Positions 52,911 to 61,918 of a stretch of DNA of 64,000 bases are shown here, one piece after another. The notes beneath the pieces are model-generated. The model was not told the DNA's origin and did not search any database. It saw nothing but the letters and a program-made list of their open reading frames with translations. Origin of the DNA: an uncultured Prevotellaceae bacterium. Lineage in GTDB: Bacteria; Bacteroidota; Bacteroidia; Bacteroidales; UBA932. The DNA lies in NCBI GenBank assembly GCA_947166905.1, contig CAMVFZ010000004.1:1-64000 (forward strand), written 5' to 3'. The position numbers and the translations under genes are program-made. Each line of letters starts with the position of its first letter. Position 1 is the first letter of the stretch.

Positions 52911-53975
52911 TTACTTTCCCAGCTCCTCTTCCAAAATCGCCTCTGCTTCCTTGGCGCTGATGTCCCTATGCAAGATTGTTCCGTCAGGGCCGAAAAGTAT
53001 AAGGGTAGGAATACCGTTGATGCCGTATTCGTCCGCTACAAGTACGTCTGTACCCAGAATGCAGGGCCATGGAATCCCGTGCTCTTTCATAGACTTCTGT
53101 CCATCTTTGGGGTTATCCCATACATCAATGCCCAGGATATCGAATTTGTCTCCTTTATGCTTTTCGTAAATCCTCTTCAGGCGAGGAAGGATGACATGGC
53201 AGCTGCCGCACCAGGAGGCCCAGAAGTCTGCAAGTATGTACTTGCCTTTGCCGATGTAGTCCGAAAGCTTTGCCTCCGGGAAATCGCCGTGGGCAGGTAT
53301 AATCACATCGGCGAACATATGACCCTCTGACGTCTGAGCCCGCTTTTCAAGCTCCATATAGAGCATAGAAATGAACTCGTGTCCCTTCATTTCCGGAGAA
53401 AGGCTATCAAGGATGCCGCTGATCTCTGTGTCTTTCAGATCATGATAAATCATCTTCAGGGCCTGGGCACCAAGGTCATTGTCCAGATTTTCCCTGATGG
53501 TTTTATTACACAGGTCTACAAGACGGCCCTGGATATCGGAGTAAACACCAAGGAATTCCGGAGAGACCAGTTCCCTCTTGTTGATCTTGTCCTGGTATTC
53601 AACCATGAACTGATTCCTTTCCTTAAGGATGCCGTTCTCAGTTTCAAGGAATTCTATGACACGCTTGTTGATTTCTGACTTTTTCGGATCCAGGATAGGC
53701 TCCGACGCCGTAAAGTCTATTGACATCTTGTTGCCATCCGGGATAAGGTATACACCTTCCACCAGGGCCGACGTTGTCTTTGTTGTTGGAATCTCTGCTG
53801 TGAACTGCCCGTTTACAACGGGGAAGCGAAGAGTTTCGCCACCTGAGATTATAACACTTACACTGTCTGGAGCACGCTTTTTCCCAAAATCACCCACCAC
53901 AACGGTGGTACCCGAACCGCACGATACAACCAGAAAAGCCAAAGCCAGAATAACAAGAGCAACGTACTTTTTCAT
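52911..53975 (-). CDS. TlpA-like thioredoxin-fold lipoprotein
   Basis: 354 residues with a lipobox at LVVSC (Cys19). The N-terminal half (about 30-220) holds a DUF4369-like beta domain followed by helices. The C-terminal half is a TlpA/AhpC-type thioredoxin domain (YILADFWASWCGSCHVILPRLKRIYEKHKGDKFDILGIDVWDN), with redox pair CGSC and the cis-Pro in INGIPTLILFGPDG. It should act as a periplasmic thiol-disulphide reductase. It starts downstream of the rpsC terminator and is 3 bases ahead of uvrC. Confidence 0.88.
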   Translation of the reverse strand: MKKYVALVILALAFLVVSCGSGTTVVVGDFGKKRAPDSVSVIISGGETLRFPVVNGQFTAEIPTTKTTSALVEGVYLIPDGNKMSIDFTASEPILDPKKSEINKRVIEFLETENGILKERNQFMVEYQDKINKRELVSPEFLGVYSDIQGRLVDLCNKTIRENLDNDLGAQALKMIYHDLKDTEISGILDSLSPEMKGHEFISMLYMELEKRAQTSEGHMFADVIIPAHGDFPEAKLSDYIGKGKYILADFWASWCGSCHVILPRLKRIYEKHKGDKFDILGIDVWDNPKDGQKSMKEHGIPWPCILGTDVLVADEYGINGIPTLILFGPDGTILHRDISAKEAEAILEEELGK

Positions 53976-54002
53976 ATGCCAGGACTTGTTGTAAAGTTAT
54001 CG

Positions 54003-54041
54003 AAAAAACCTGCTCCGTAAATTGCTGTTACGGAACAGGTT
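54003..54041 (-). terminator. Terminator after rpsC
   Basis: AACCTGCTCCGTAA (54007-54020) and TTACGGAACAGGTT (54028-54041) pair with one mismatch. The A-tract 54003-54008 gives a T6 tail on the minus strand. It closes the rplC-rpsC transcript, which shows that the front half of the S10 operon is a complete unit. Confidence 0.88.
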
Positions 54042-54086
54042 GTAAATTTAGTAAATAAAACTTAAATATGCAAATATGCAAAAGTC

Positions 54087-54851
54087 TTACTCACTTCTGG
54101 TCTCGTTGTTTCTGCGAGGACGGCGTGCACCGCCACGTCCACCACGCTCGTTGCCACGACCGGGACGACCCTGGCCCTGAGCCTGAGCTGCAGAAGCTGC
54201 TACACCGGCGTTAGGGGAAAGATCCTTCTTTCCGTAAACCTCACCGTTGCAGATCCAAACCTTGACGCCAAGAACGCCAACTTTGGTGTGAGCCTCTGCG
54301 AGTGCATAGTCGATATCGGCGCGGAAAGTATGGAGAGGTGTACGACCTTCCTTGAACATTTCGCTGCGGGCCATTTCAGCACCACCAACGCGGCCGCTGA
54401 TCTGAACCTTGATACCCTCTGCACCAACGCGGATTGCAGATGCGATTGCCATCTTGATGGCCCTTCTGTAGGAAACACGGCCCTCGATCTGACGAGCGAT
54501 AGAGTCAGCTACGATGCGGGCGTCAACTTCCGGACGACGAACCTCGTAGATATTGATCTGAACCTCTTTACCGGTTACCTTCTTGAGCTCTTCCTTAAGT
54601 TTGTCAACCTCTGCGCCACCCTTGCCGATGATTACACCGGGCCTTGCTGCCTGGATAGTCACGGTGATGAGCTTGAGAGTTCTTTCGATGACAATCTTGG
54701 AGAGGCTTGCCTTAGCAAGACGGCTCTCGAGATATTTACGGATCTTATAGTCTTCTGCTATCTTCTCCGCATAGTTACCACCACACCAGTTAGAGTCCCA
54801 ACCACGGGTGATACCGATTCTGTTGCTGATAGGATTAGTTTTCTGTCCCAT
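54087..54851 (-). CDS. rpsC: 30S ribosomal protein S3
   Basis: 254 residues. KH domain ([37 protein letters not shown]) and C-terminal S3 domain ([35 protein letters not shown]). The final 35 residues are a Gly/Arg-rich tail ([19 protein letters not shown]), common in the phylum. It is the last gene of this half-operon; rplP, its usual neighbour, is at 35448-35870. Confidence 0.97.
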   Translation of the reverse strand: MGQKTNPISNRIGITRGWDSNWCGGNYAEKIAEDYKIRKYLESRLAKASLSKIVIERTLKLITVTIQAARPGVIIGKGGAEVDKLKEELKKVTGKEVQINIYEVRRPEVDARIVADSIARQIEGRVSYRRAIKMAIASAIRVGAEGIKVQISGRVGGAEMARSEMFKEGRTPLHTFRADIDYALAEAHTKVGVLGVKVWICNGEVYGKKDLSPNAGVAASAAQAQGQGRPGRGNERGGRGGARRPRRNNETRSE

Positions 54852-54853
54852 AT

Positions 54854-55273
54854 TTATGCCTCCACTGTTGCGGTTTTCTTAACATCAAGTACGATGGTAA
54901 CATGATTGCTGCGCTTGCGGATACGTCCGGCACGGCCCTGAGGGCAGGGGCGGATTCTCTTAAGGGTGCGGCCTTCACCGACCATGATGGTCTTAATGTA
55001 TACGTTACCATTATCAAGTTCCTTGCTCTGCTCGGGGTTCTTAGCCTCCCAGTTAGCGATGGCGCTACGGAGAAGCTTCTCAAGAGGGATTGAAGGGGCC
55101 TTCTTGGAGAACTTGAGAAGATCAAGTGCACGGTTAACCTCCACACCTCTCACTGTGTCTACTACGAGACGCATCTTACGAGGAGAAGTAGGGACGTCAT
55201 TGAGTTTTGCTATAGCTGTCTGCCTTTTAGCTTCTTTCAGCTTTTCGGCCATTATTCTTTTACGAGCTCCCAT
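54854..55273 (-). CDS. rplV: 50S ribosomal protein L22
   Basis: 139 residues. [22 protein letters not shown] and the tunnel-lining loop [27 protein letters not shown] are conserved; that loop is where macrolide-resistance changes occur in other bacteria. It lies between rpsS and rpsC. Confidence 0.97.
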   Translation of the reverse strand: MGARKRIMAEKLKEAKRQTAIAKLNDVPTSPRKMRLVVDTVRGVEVNRALDLLKFSKKAPSIPLEKLLRSAIANWEAKNPEQSKELDNGNVYIKTIMVGEGRTLKRIRPCPQGRAGRIRKRSNHVTIVLDVKKTATVEA

Positions 55274-55293
55274 AATTTCAAATCATTAAAATT

Positions 55294-55566
55294 TTACTTC
55301 TTATTGTTGCCCGAATGGCCTCTGAAATTTCTGGTAGGTGCAAACTCGCCAAGCTTGTGACCAACCATGTTCTCTGTAACATAAACCGGAATGAACTTAT
55401 TTCCGTTATGAACAGCGATGGTGTGGCCGACGAAGTCAGGAGAGATCATACTTGCGCGTGACCAAGTCTTGACAACTTCTTTCTTCTTGCTACCATCATT
55501 CATAGCAAGAATTCTCTTCTCCAGGGCTTCCTGGATATATGGACCTTTTCTTAATGAACGACTCAT
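55294..55566 (-). CDS. rpsS: 30S ribosomal protein S19
   Basis: 90 residues. [19 protein letters not shown] and the motif [32 protein letters not shown] identify S19. It lies between rplB and rplV. Confidence 0.97.
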   Translation of the reverse strand: MSRSLRKGPYIQEALEKRILAMNDGSKKKEVVKTWSRASMISPDFVGHTIAVHNGNKFIPVYVTENMVGHKLGEFAPTRNFRGHSGNNKK

Positions 55567-55588
55567 AATTCCTAAAGTTTAATTCCGA

Positions 55589-56413
55589 TTATTTCTTTCT
55601 TCTTTCAATGATGAACTTGTTTGAAGTAGCCTTAGGATTACGCGTCTTGTATCCCTTTGCAGGCAGACCCTTGCGTGAACGAGGGTGACCACCGGAGGCG
55701 CGGCCTTCACCACCACCCATAGGGTGATCATGAGGGTTCATAACAACACCTCTGTTGTGGGGACGGCGTCCAAGCCAGCGGCTGCGGCCGGCTTTACCAT
55801 AGGACTCCAGATTGTGTTCAGGGTTGGAAACAGTACCTACAGTTGCACGGCAGCTAACGAGTACCATACGGGTCTCACCGGAAGGGAGACGAAGTACTGC
55901 GTAGTTGCCCTCGCGGGCTGCGAGCTGAGCGAAGGTACCGGCGCTACGTGCCATTGCGGCACCCTGACCGGGACGAAGCTCAATGTTGTGAACGAGAGTA
56001 CCTACCGGAATCTCTGCGAGAGGAAGCGCGTTGCCCATATCAGGAGCAACACCTGAACCGGAAGCGATAACCTGACCTACCTTGAGACCGTTGGGGGCGA
56101 TGATATATCTCTTCTCACCATCCTCGTACTGTACAAGGGCGATACGGGCGCTGCGGTTAGGATCGTATTCAATAGTCAATACGGTCGCTGTGCAGTTGTC
56201 TTTGTCACGACGGAAGTCAACGATGCGGTACATTTTCTTGTGACCGCCACCGATGTAACGCATGGTCATCTGACCAGTGTTGTTACGTCCGCCTGTTCTC
56301 TTGAGGGGCTCCAGCAATGATTTCTGAGGAGTCTTGCAAGTGATATCATCAAATGCGCTGATAACCTTGTTTCTCTGTCCGGGGGTAACCGGTTTGTATT
56401 TCTTTACTGCCAT
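55589..56413 (-). CDS. rplB: 50S ribosomal protein L2
   Basis: 274 residues. L2 supports the peptidyl-transferase centre. Signature [29 protein letters not shown], including the conserved His residues, is present near the C-terminus. It lies between rplW and rpsS. Confidence 0.97.
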   Translation of the reverse strand: MAVKKYKPVTPGQRNKVISAFDDITCKTPQKSLLEPLKRTGGRNNTGQMTMRYIGGGHKKMYRIVDFRRDKDNCTATVLTIEYDPNRSARIALVQYEDGEKRYIIAPNGLKVGQVIASGSGVAPDMGNALPLAEIPVGTLVHNIELRPGQGAAMARSAGTFAQLAAREGNYAVLRLPSGETRMVLVSCRATVGTVSNPEHNLESYGKAGRSRWLGRRPHNRGVVMNPHDHPMGGGEGRASGGHPRSRKGLPAKGYKTRNPKATSNKFIIERRKK

Positions 56414-56425
56414 TGCCTATCCCTC

Positions 56426-56716
56426 CTATATGTTTGCATAGAAATCAATCTTGTCTTCACCTGCGAGGGTTACATATGCCTTCTTGAAGTGGTTGGCACG
56501 ACCGCGGAGAAGACCGGCCTTGGTGAAACGAGCTTTCTTCTTGCCGTTGTAGTTAACGGTGTTAACTGAAGCAACGGTAACGTTGTACATCTGCTCAATC
56601 TCGGCCTTAATCTGAACTTTGTTAGCAGAACGGTCTACAATGAAACCATAACGGTTCAACTTTTCGCCCTGAGCCGTCATTTTTTCTGTTACGATTGGCT
56701 TAATTAAAATTCCCAT
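56426..56716 (-). CDS. rplW: 50S ribosomal protein L23
   Basis: 96 residues. ILIKPIVTEKMTAQGEKLNRYGFIVDRSANKVQIK is typical; L23 is a docking site for trigger factor and SRP at the exit tunnel. It lies between rplD and rplB. Confidence 0.97.
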   Translation of the reverse strand: MGILIKPIVTEKMTAQGEKLNRYGFIVDRSANKVQIKAEIEQMYNVTVASVNTVNYNGKKKARFTKAGLLRGRANHFKKAYVTLAGEDKIDFYANI

Positions 56717-56728
56717 CTCTCAAAAATT

Positions 56729-57358
56729 TTAGCTGTTTACTCTTGAGGCGAGAACATCCTGAACGCCGTCAACAAATACAACTGAATATGCATTCATGAT
56801 GTTGTAAGTATTGATCTCGTCAACAGTGATGACCTTAACCTCAGGGAGGTTACGTGATGAAAGATAAATGTTAGCAGAGTTCTCAGGGAGAACGAAGAGA
56901 ACCTTGCGGTCGCCTGCCTTGATAGCATTGAGGATACCCATGAGCTCTTTGGTCTTAGGGGCGTCCATTGTGAAGGGCTCGACAACCTTGATAGCATTAT
57001 CCTGAGCCTTGTAAGAGAGGGCTGAGAATCTTGCAAGCTGTTTGAGCTTCTTGTTGAGTTTATGCCTGTAGTCGCGCGGCTTGGGACCGTGAATGTTACC
57101 ACCACCTACGAAGATACCGGCCTTGAGGGAACCGTGACGTGCGCCACCGCCGCCCTTCTGGCGACCAAGCTTCTTGGTGCTGTATGCAACTTCGCTTCTG
57201 TCCTTTGTCTTGGCTGTGCCCTGACGCTGATTTGCGAGGTACTGGACTACATCAAGGTAGATGGCATGATCGTTAGGGGTAATGCCGAATACCTTATCGT
57301 CGAGAACTACGGTCTTCCCAGACTCAGTTCCGTCAATTTTCAATACTTTTACTTCCAT
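56729..57358 (-). CDS. rplD: 50S ribosomal protein L4
   Basis: 209 residues. The RNA-binding extended loop GRQKGGGGARHGSLKAGIFVGGGNIHGPKPRDY is conserved. In E. coli L4 autoregulates the S10 operon; nothing in this leader proves the same. It lies between rplC and rplW. Confidence 0.97.
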   Translation of the reverse strand: MEVKVLKIDGTESGKTVVLDDKVFGITPNDHAIYLDVVQYLANQRQGTAKTKDRSEVAYSTKKLGRQKGGGGARHGSLKAGIFVGGGNIHGPKPRDYRHKLNKKLKQLARFSALSYKAQDNAIKVVEPFTMDAPKTKELMGILNAIKAGDRKVLFVLPENSANIYLSSRNLPEVKVITVDEINTYNIMNAYSVVFVDGVQDVLASRVNS

Positions 57359-57362
57359 AGTC

Positions 57363-57986
57363 TTATGCCTCCAAAATCAGATAAGAACCTTTAGCTCCGG
57401 GAACGGAGCCCTTTACTACGATGAGATTGTTCTCAGGGATGAGTTTGAGTACAGCAAGGTTAGTAACCTTAACTCTGTCGCAACCCATGTGACCTGCCAT
57501 ACGCATTCCGGGGAATACGCGTGAAGGCCAAGAGGATGCACCCATTGATCCGGGGTGACGAAGACGGTTGTGCTGACCGTGGGTCTGGCCGCCTACACCT
57601 GCGAATCCATGACGCTTTACAACGCCCTGAAAACCTTTACCTTTGGATACTCCGACAACGTCTACGAAATCAACGTTCTCAAAAACGTCGGTAAGTGAAA
57701 CGGTGTCACCGAGCTTAAGCTCCCCTTTGAAGTCTGCAGAGAACTCTACAAGCTTGCGTTTAGGGGTGGTTCCTGCCTTTGCAAAATGGCCCTGGAGGGC
57801 TTTGCTGGCGTGCTTTTCTGTAGTTTCGTCATAGGCAAGCTGTACAGCGGCATAACCATCATTTTCTACTGTACGAACCTGCGTAACAACGCACGGACCA
57901 GCCTCAATTACGGTGCATGGAATATTTTTTCCATCAGCACCGAAAACGGATGTCATTCCGATTTTCTTTCCAATTAATCCAGGCAT
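57363..57986 (-). CDS. rplC: 50S ribosomal protein L3, first gene of the S10 half-operon
   Basis: 207 residues. [20 protein letters not shown] and [48 protein letters not shown] are the L3 signature. rpsJ (S10), which usually precedes rplC, is absent; rplC has its own promoter at 58049-58078. Confidence 0.97.
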   Translation of the reverse strand: MPGLIGKKIGMTSVFGADGKNIPCTVIEAGPCVVTQVRTVENDGYAAVQLAYDETTEKHASKALQGHFAKAGTTPKRKLVEFSADFKGELKLGDTVSLTDVFENVDFVDVVGVSKGKGFQGVVKRHGFAGVGGQTHGQHNRLRHPGSMGASSWPSRVFPGMRMAGHMGCDRVKVTNLAVLKLIPENNLIVVKGSVPGAKGSYLILEA

Positions 57987-58048
57987 TGGTTTGGTTAATT
58001 AATTGTTAATTAATACTTTACGTTATTCCGCACATTTTTTGCGGACTG

Positions 58049-58078
58049 CAAAGGTAGTCATTATTCTCTGATTTTCAA
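58049..58078 (-). promoter_or_regulatory. Promoter of the rplC-rpsC operon
   Basis: On the minus strand TTG (58078-58076), a 19-base spacer and TACCTTTG (58056-58049). A CCGCA/TGCGG hairpin (58028-58044) follows in the leader. Upstream, TTTTCAACA occurs twice (58082-58090, 58094-58102). The surroundings resemble the rplP promoter region. Confidence 0.65.
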
Positions 58079-58139
58079 TACTTTTCAACAATTTTTTCAA
58101 CAATCTGACGGCATTCGGCAATATTCCACAATATTATAT

Positions 58140-58147
58140 TATATTTG
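58140..58147 (+). promoter_or_regulatory. -7 element of the dacA-mutS2 operon
   Basis: TATATTTG matches the -7 consensus exactly, 24 bases before the dacA ATG. No convincing -33 box is seen. Confidence 0.5.
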
Positions 58148-58170
58148 TACATTGATTTTTAGTAAAAGAC

Positions 58171-58980
58171 ATGCCAGCAACAATATTCGGGTTCCTGGGC
58201 CTCTCGCTCACCGATTTAATAGACATATTGATTGTAGCGCTGATAATCTTCGCCGTCTTCCGTTGGGTCCGCAACACCACGGCGATCAATATCTTCGTTG
58301 CCGTCATCATCATATACGTACTGCTGGTTGTTGCCGATACCCTTGGAATGAAGCTTATGCGCGCCCTACTTGGGGCCTTCATAGACGTTGGTGTATTGGC
58401 CCTGATTATCATATTCCAGCCAGAAATCCGCCACTTCCTGTATCGCGTGGGCTCAGAGACCCAAATCAGCTCGAAGGGCAAGGCCCTGCTCTCCAGGTTG
58501 TTCGGCCACAAGGGCACCAGCATTACCTCAGAAGCTGTAAATGAGGTTGCAGAGGCCTGCAGAAGGATGTCAGACCAGAAAACCGGCGCCCTCATCGTCT
58601 TTACAAACGGAGATTCACTGGATTATATAATCGCAACGGGAGACCTTATCGACGCCAAGGTAAGCAGGCGTCTGATCATGAACCTGTTTTTCAAGAATTC
58701 ACCCCTGCACGACGGTGCAATGATTATAAGCAACAACAGGATAGTTGCTGCCAGGTGTACCCTGCCGATAACCTCCCGTACAGACCTTCCGGCCAGCTAC
58801 GGCATGCGCCATAAGGCCGCCATCGGCATAACGGAAGAGACGGACGCAGAGGTAATAGTAGTATCGGAGGAGACCGGAGAGATTTCGTATGTCAAGGCCG
58901 GCAATGTAACGCATATCGGCAACATGAACGAGCTCAAGCTTTTGCTTGGCGCAGCGATATCCGGAGCGAGTGAAAAGTAA
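58171..58980 (+). CDS. dacA: Diadenylate cyclase (CdaA/DacA type)
   Basis: This 269-residue membrane enzyme makes cyclic di-AMP from two ATP. Three N-terminal helices (about 10-75) are followed by a DisA_N catalytic domain. The catalytic DGA is in LHDGAMIISNNRIVAARC near residue 180. The second nucleotide-binding motif, usually RHRAA, reads GMRHKAAIGITEETDA here, a conservative Arg-to-Lys change. The gene is followed directly by mutS2. Cyclic di-AMP typically controls potassium and osmotic balance; the target in this organism is unknown. Confidence 0.9.
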   Translation: MPATIFGFLGLSLTDLIDILIVALIIFAVFRWVRNTTAINIFVAVIIIYVLLVVADTLGMKLMRALLGAFIDVGVLALIIIFQPEIRHFLYRVGSETQISSKGKALLSRLFGHKGTSITSEAVNEVAEACRRMSDQKTGALIVFTNGDSLDYIIATGDLIDAKVSRRLIMNLFFKNSPLHDGAMIISNNRIVAARCTLPITSRTDLPASYGMRHKAAIGITEETDAEVIVVSEETGEISYVKAGNVTHIGNMNELKLLLGAAISGASEK

Positions 58981-61533
58981 ATGGATAAGAGAGAGAGTCA
59001 AATAGATACGGTGCTTGAGGCCAAGCTTGGCTTCGACAAAGTGCGTCAGGCGGTGTCCGACAAATGCAGTACGGAATACGCCGCAGGCAGGGCGGCATCG
59101 GAAGAATTCTGCAATTCCGCCAAGGAGATCCGCCGCCGTCTGCTGCTTACGGACGAGATGCGCCTGATCGTGATGTTCGAGGAGTCCTTCCCTACCAGCG
59201 GCTACATAGATTGCATAGATTTCCTGAAGGTTCTTGAGGCCGATGGCGCCAATATAGACCTTTACTCCCTTGGCAAGCTGCGCACCATGACGGAGACTCT
59301 CCGCAAGGTGACGGCCTTCTTTGACGGCATCAAGGACGGGGTTTATCCCAACCTGAAGCGCTTCGTGGCCAAAGTCAAGGTCTTCCCTGAGGTTTCCCGC
59401 CGTATAGACCGCATCATCGACAAGTTCGGAAATGTAAAAGATACCGCTTCTGACGAGCTCCTTCAGATTCGTGGCCAGCTCCACGACAAGGAGGGCTCCC
59501 TATCCAAGCGCGCGGCCGCCATTTTGAAGAAGGCTCAGACCGATGGTATCGTGGATGCCGACGCCTCCATAACCATCCGCGACGGCAAGATGCTTATTCC
59601 GGTAAATACATCGGAGAAAAAACGCCTCCAGGGCTTTGTCTTCGATGAATCCGCCTCCGGAAAGACAACTTACATAGAGCCGGCAGAGATTGTTGCGCTT
59701 GAAAATGAAATCAGCGAGCTTCATTTCGCAGAGAACCGCGAGATTTTCCGCATTCTATCACAGTTCAGCGACTTCCTGCGCCCGTACGTTCCGGAACTGA
59801 TCAACGGAGCCATCTGCATAGGGGAGTTGGACTTTATCATGGCCAAGGCTCAGATAGCCCTGGAATATATCGCCGGCATGCCCATAATCTCCGAGGATGG
59901 CAAAATGCAGCTGCGCAAGGCCCGCCATCCGCTTTTGGAGAAGGCCCTTAAGCGCGAGGGCAAGCCGATAGTTCCCCTTACCGCCAGCCTTGATCCAGTA
60001 AAGCACATCCTTCTTATTTCCGGCCCTAACGCCGGAGGAAAGTCCGTGTGCCTGAAGACCGTAGGCCTGCTTCAGTACATGTTCCAGTGGGGCATGCTGA
60101 TTCCTACGTCGGAAACATCGGAGATGTGTATCTTCGACCGAATAATGGTTGATATCGGCGACGGGCAGTCACTTGAAAGCGATCTTAGTACCTATAGTTC
60201 TTTCCTGCAGTCAATGAAAAACATGCTTGCAAAGGCCGATGCTTCTACGCTGGTGCTGATTGACGAGCTTGGTTCCGGTACGGAGCCTGCCGCCGGCGGA
60301 GCTATCGCAGAGGCCATTCTTAGCGAGCTGGACCGCAGGGGAGTGTACGGTGTGCTTACCACCCACTATACCAATCTTAAACTATACGCGTCGCGTGAGG
60401 GCGTGGGCGTGGTGAACGGTGCCATGCAGTTCGATGCCAAGAATATCGTTCCGCTGTTCAAGCTGGAAATGGGGCTGCCGGGCAATTCGTTTGCCTTTGA
60501 GCTTGCGCGCAAGATTGGGCTACCGGAAAACATCGTCAAGGATGCCGAGGAGCGGGCAGGGGAGGAGTACGTAGGTATCGAGCGCAATCTTCGAAAGATT
60601 GTGCGTAACCGCCGCGCCCTGGACGAGAAACTGGAGAAGATCCGCCATACGGACAAGGCGCTTGAGAATATAACTGACCGCTACCAGAAGGAGCTTGAGG
60701 ATATCCGCAAGAAGAAAAAGGATATACTGGAGCAGGCCAAGAAAGAGGCGGAGGATATAGTGAAAGGTGCCAACAAGCAAGTAGAGAGCACCATCCGCAC
60801 TATCAAGGAGGCCCAGGCAGAAAAGGAGCGCACCAAAGCAGCCCGCTCGCAGCTTCAGGGTTTCCTGGGGGCGCTATCACAGCAGAAGCAGACACAGCAG
60901 AAGAATCACGATTCCTATATAGAGAACAAACTAAAGCAACTGGAAGACCGCAATGCGCGTGAGGCCCGCCGCAAGGCCATGCGGGAAGGAAAGCATGCCA
61001 CGGCAGAGGCATCGGCGCCGGAAAAGCCGCAGCAGGAAGAGATTGTGCTGCGAAGCGGCCCGCTGAAGGTAGGGGAGAAGGTCAGGATCAAATCCAACGG
61101 AATGGTTGGAGAGGTGAGCAAGGTGTCCGGGAAGTCGGTTGCCATTATTGTTGGGAATATAACCAGCAAACTGACGGCGGACAAGGTAGAGAGGATATCT
61201 TCCAACGAGTATAAATCGGCGGTTAAAAACCTGCCTTCCGCTACAAAGAAGATTCAGGTGCAGGATCCGGCCATAATGGAGAGGAAACTCAACTTCAAGC
61301 CGGAGCTGGATGTGCGCGGGGAGCGCCTGCAGGATGCGCTGGAGAAGGTTATGCGCTTTGTGGATGATGCTATTATGCTGGATATGCCGTCTGTGCGTAT
61401 TGTACACGGAAAGGGGACTGGCGTATTGCATCAGGAGATTCAGAAATTACTCAAGACCATGCCTGGGGTTCAGGCGCGGGACGAACATATACAACTGGGG
61501 GGAAGCGGAGTAACAGTTGTTACCTTCGGATGA
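58981..61533 (+). CDS. mutS2: MutS2 family ATPase/nuclease with Smr domain
   Basis: 850 residues. It has a MutS core and lever region, an ABC-type ATPase domain (LLISGPNAGGKSVCLKTVGL near 347-365; LVLIDELGSGTEPAAGGA) and a long coiled coil (about 515-680, rich in Glu, Lys and Gln). The C-terminal Smr domain (LDVRGERLQDALEKVMRFVDDAIMLDMPSVRIVHGKGTGVLHQEI) carries the LDxRG and HGxGxG motifs. MutS2 proteins suppress homologous recombination or split collided ribosomes in other bacteria; which role applies here is not known. It starts immediately after the dacA stop and overlaps yraN by 4 bases. Confidence 0.94.
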   Translation: MDKRESQIDTVLEAKLGFDKVRQAVSDKCSTEYAAGRAASEEFCNSAKEIRRRLLLTDEMRLIVMFEESFPTSGYIDCIDFLKVLEADGANIDLYSLGKLRTMTETLRKVTAFFDGIKDGVYPNLKRFVAKVKVFPEVSRRIDRIIDKFGNVKDTASDELLQIRGQLHDKEGSLSKRAAAILKKAQTDGIVDADASITIRDGKMLIPVNTSEKKRLQGFVFDESASGKTTYIEPAEIVALENEISELHFAENREIFRILSQFSDFLRPYVPELINGAICIGELDFIMAKAQIALEYIAGMPIISEDGKMQLRKARHPLLEKALKREGKPIVPLTASLDPVKHILLISGPNAGGKSVCLKTVGLLQYMFQWGMLIPTSETSEMCIFDRIMVDIGDGQSLESDLSTYSSFLQSMKNMLAKADASTLVLIDELGSGTEPAAGGAIAEAILSELDRRGVYGVLTTHYTNLKLYASREGVGVVNGAMQFDAKNIVPLFKLEMGLPGNSFAFELARKIGLPENIVKDAEERAGEEYVGIERNLRKIVRNRRALDEKLEKIRHTDKALENITDRYQKELEDIRKKKKDILEQAKKEAEDIVKGANKQVESTIRTIKEAQAEKERTKAARSQLQGFLGALSQQKQTQQKNHDSYIENKLKQLEDRNAREARRKAMREGKHATAEASAPEKPQQEEIVLRSGPLKVGEKVRIKSNGMVGEVSKVSGKSVAIIVGNITSKLTADKVERISSNEYKSAVKNLPSATKKIQVQDPAIMERKLNFKPELDVRGERLQDALEKVMRFVDDAIMLDMPSVRIVHGKGTGVLHQEIQKLLKTMPGVQARDEHIQLGGSGVTVVTFG

Positions 61534-61904
61534 GAAAGAAAACAGCCTTGACCGGAAAGAGGGGAGAGGCAGCCGTAGCTGATTATCTTACGGCAATGGG
61601 CCATGCTATTTTGGCCAGGAACTGGAGAAGCGGGCATTTGGAGTTGGATATTGTGAGTTTGGATGATGAAGGCCTGCATTTTGTAGAGGTAAAAACACGT
61701 ACATCGGACTGTATTGCGCAGCCGGAAGAGAGCGTGGGTTACGCCAAGCAAAGGCGTTTGGAGGTGGCGGCAAAACGCTTCCTGACAAGCGGCGGCGGGC
61801 GTTTTTATGGGAGAGAGGTGTTTTTTGACGTGGCCTCTGTGATTGATAACGACAATCATTTGGAAATCAGTTATTTTCCGAATGCATTTATACCTATACA
61901 CTGA
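61530..61904 (+). CDS. YraN-family (UPF0102) endonuclease-like protein
   Basis: 124 residues. GKRGEAAVADYLTAMGHAILARNWRSGHLELDIVSLDDEGLHFVEVKTR contains the PD-(D/E)xK-like core with ExD...EVK. The family is linked to processing of Holliday-junction-like DNA or RNA, but its role remains vague. The 4-base overlap with mutS2 (ATGA) indicates coupled translation. Confidence 0.9.
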   Translation: MRKKTALTGKRGEAAVADYLTAMGHAILARNWRSGHLELDIVSLDDEGLHFVEVKTRTSDCIAQPEESVGYAKQRRLEVAAKRFLTSGGGRFYGREVFFDVASVIDNDNHLEISYFPNAFIPIH

Positions 61905-61918
61905 TTAATAACGCTTAT

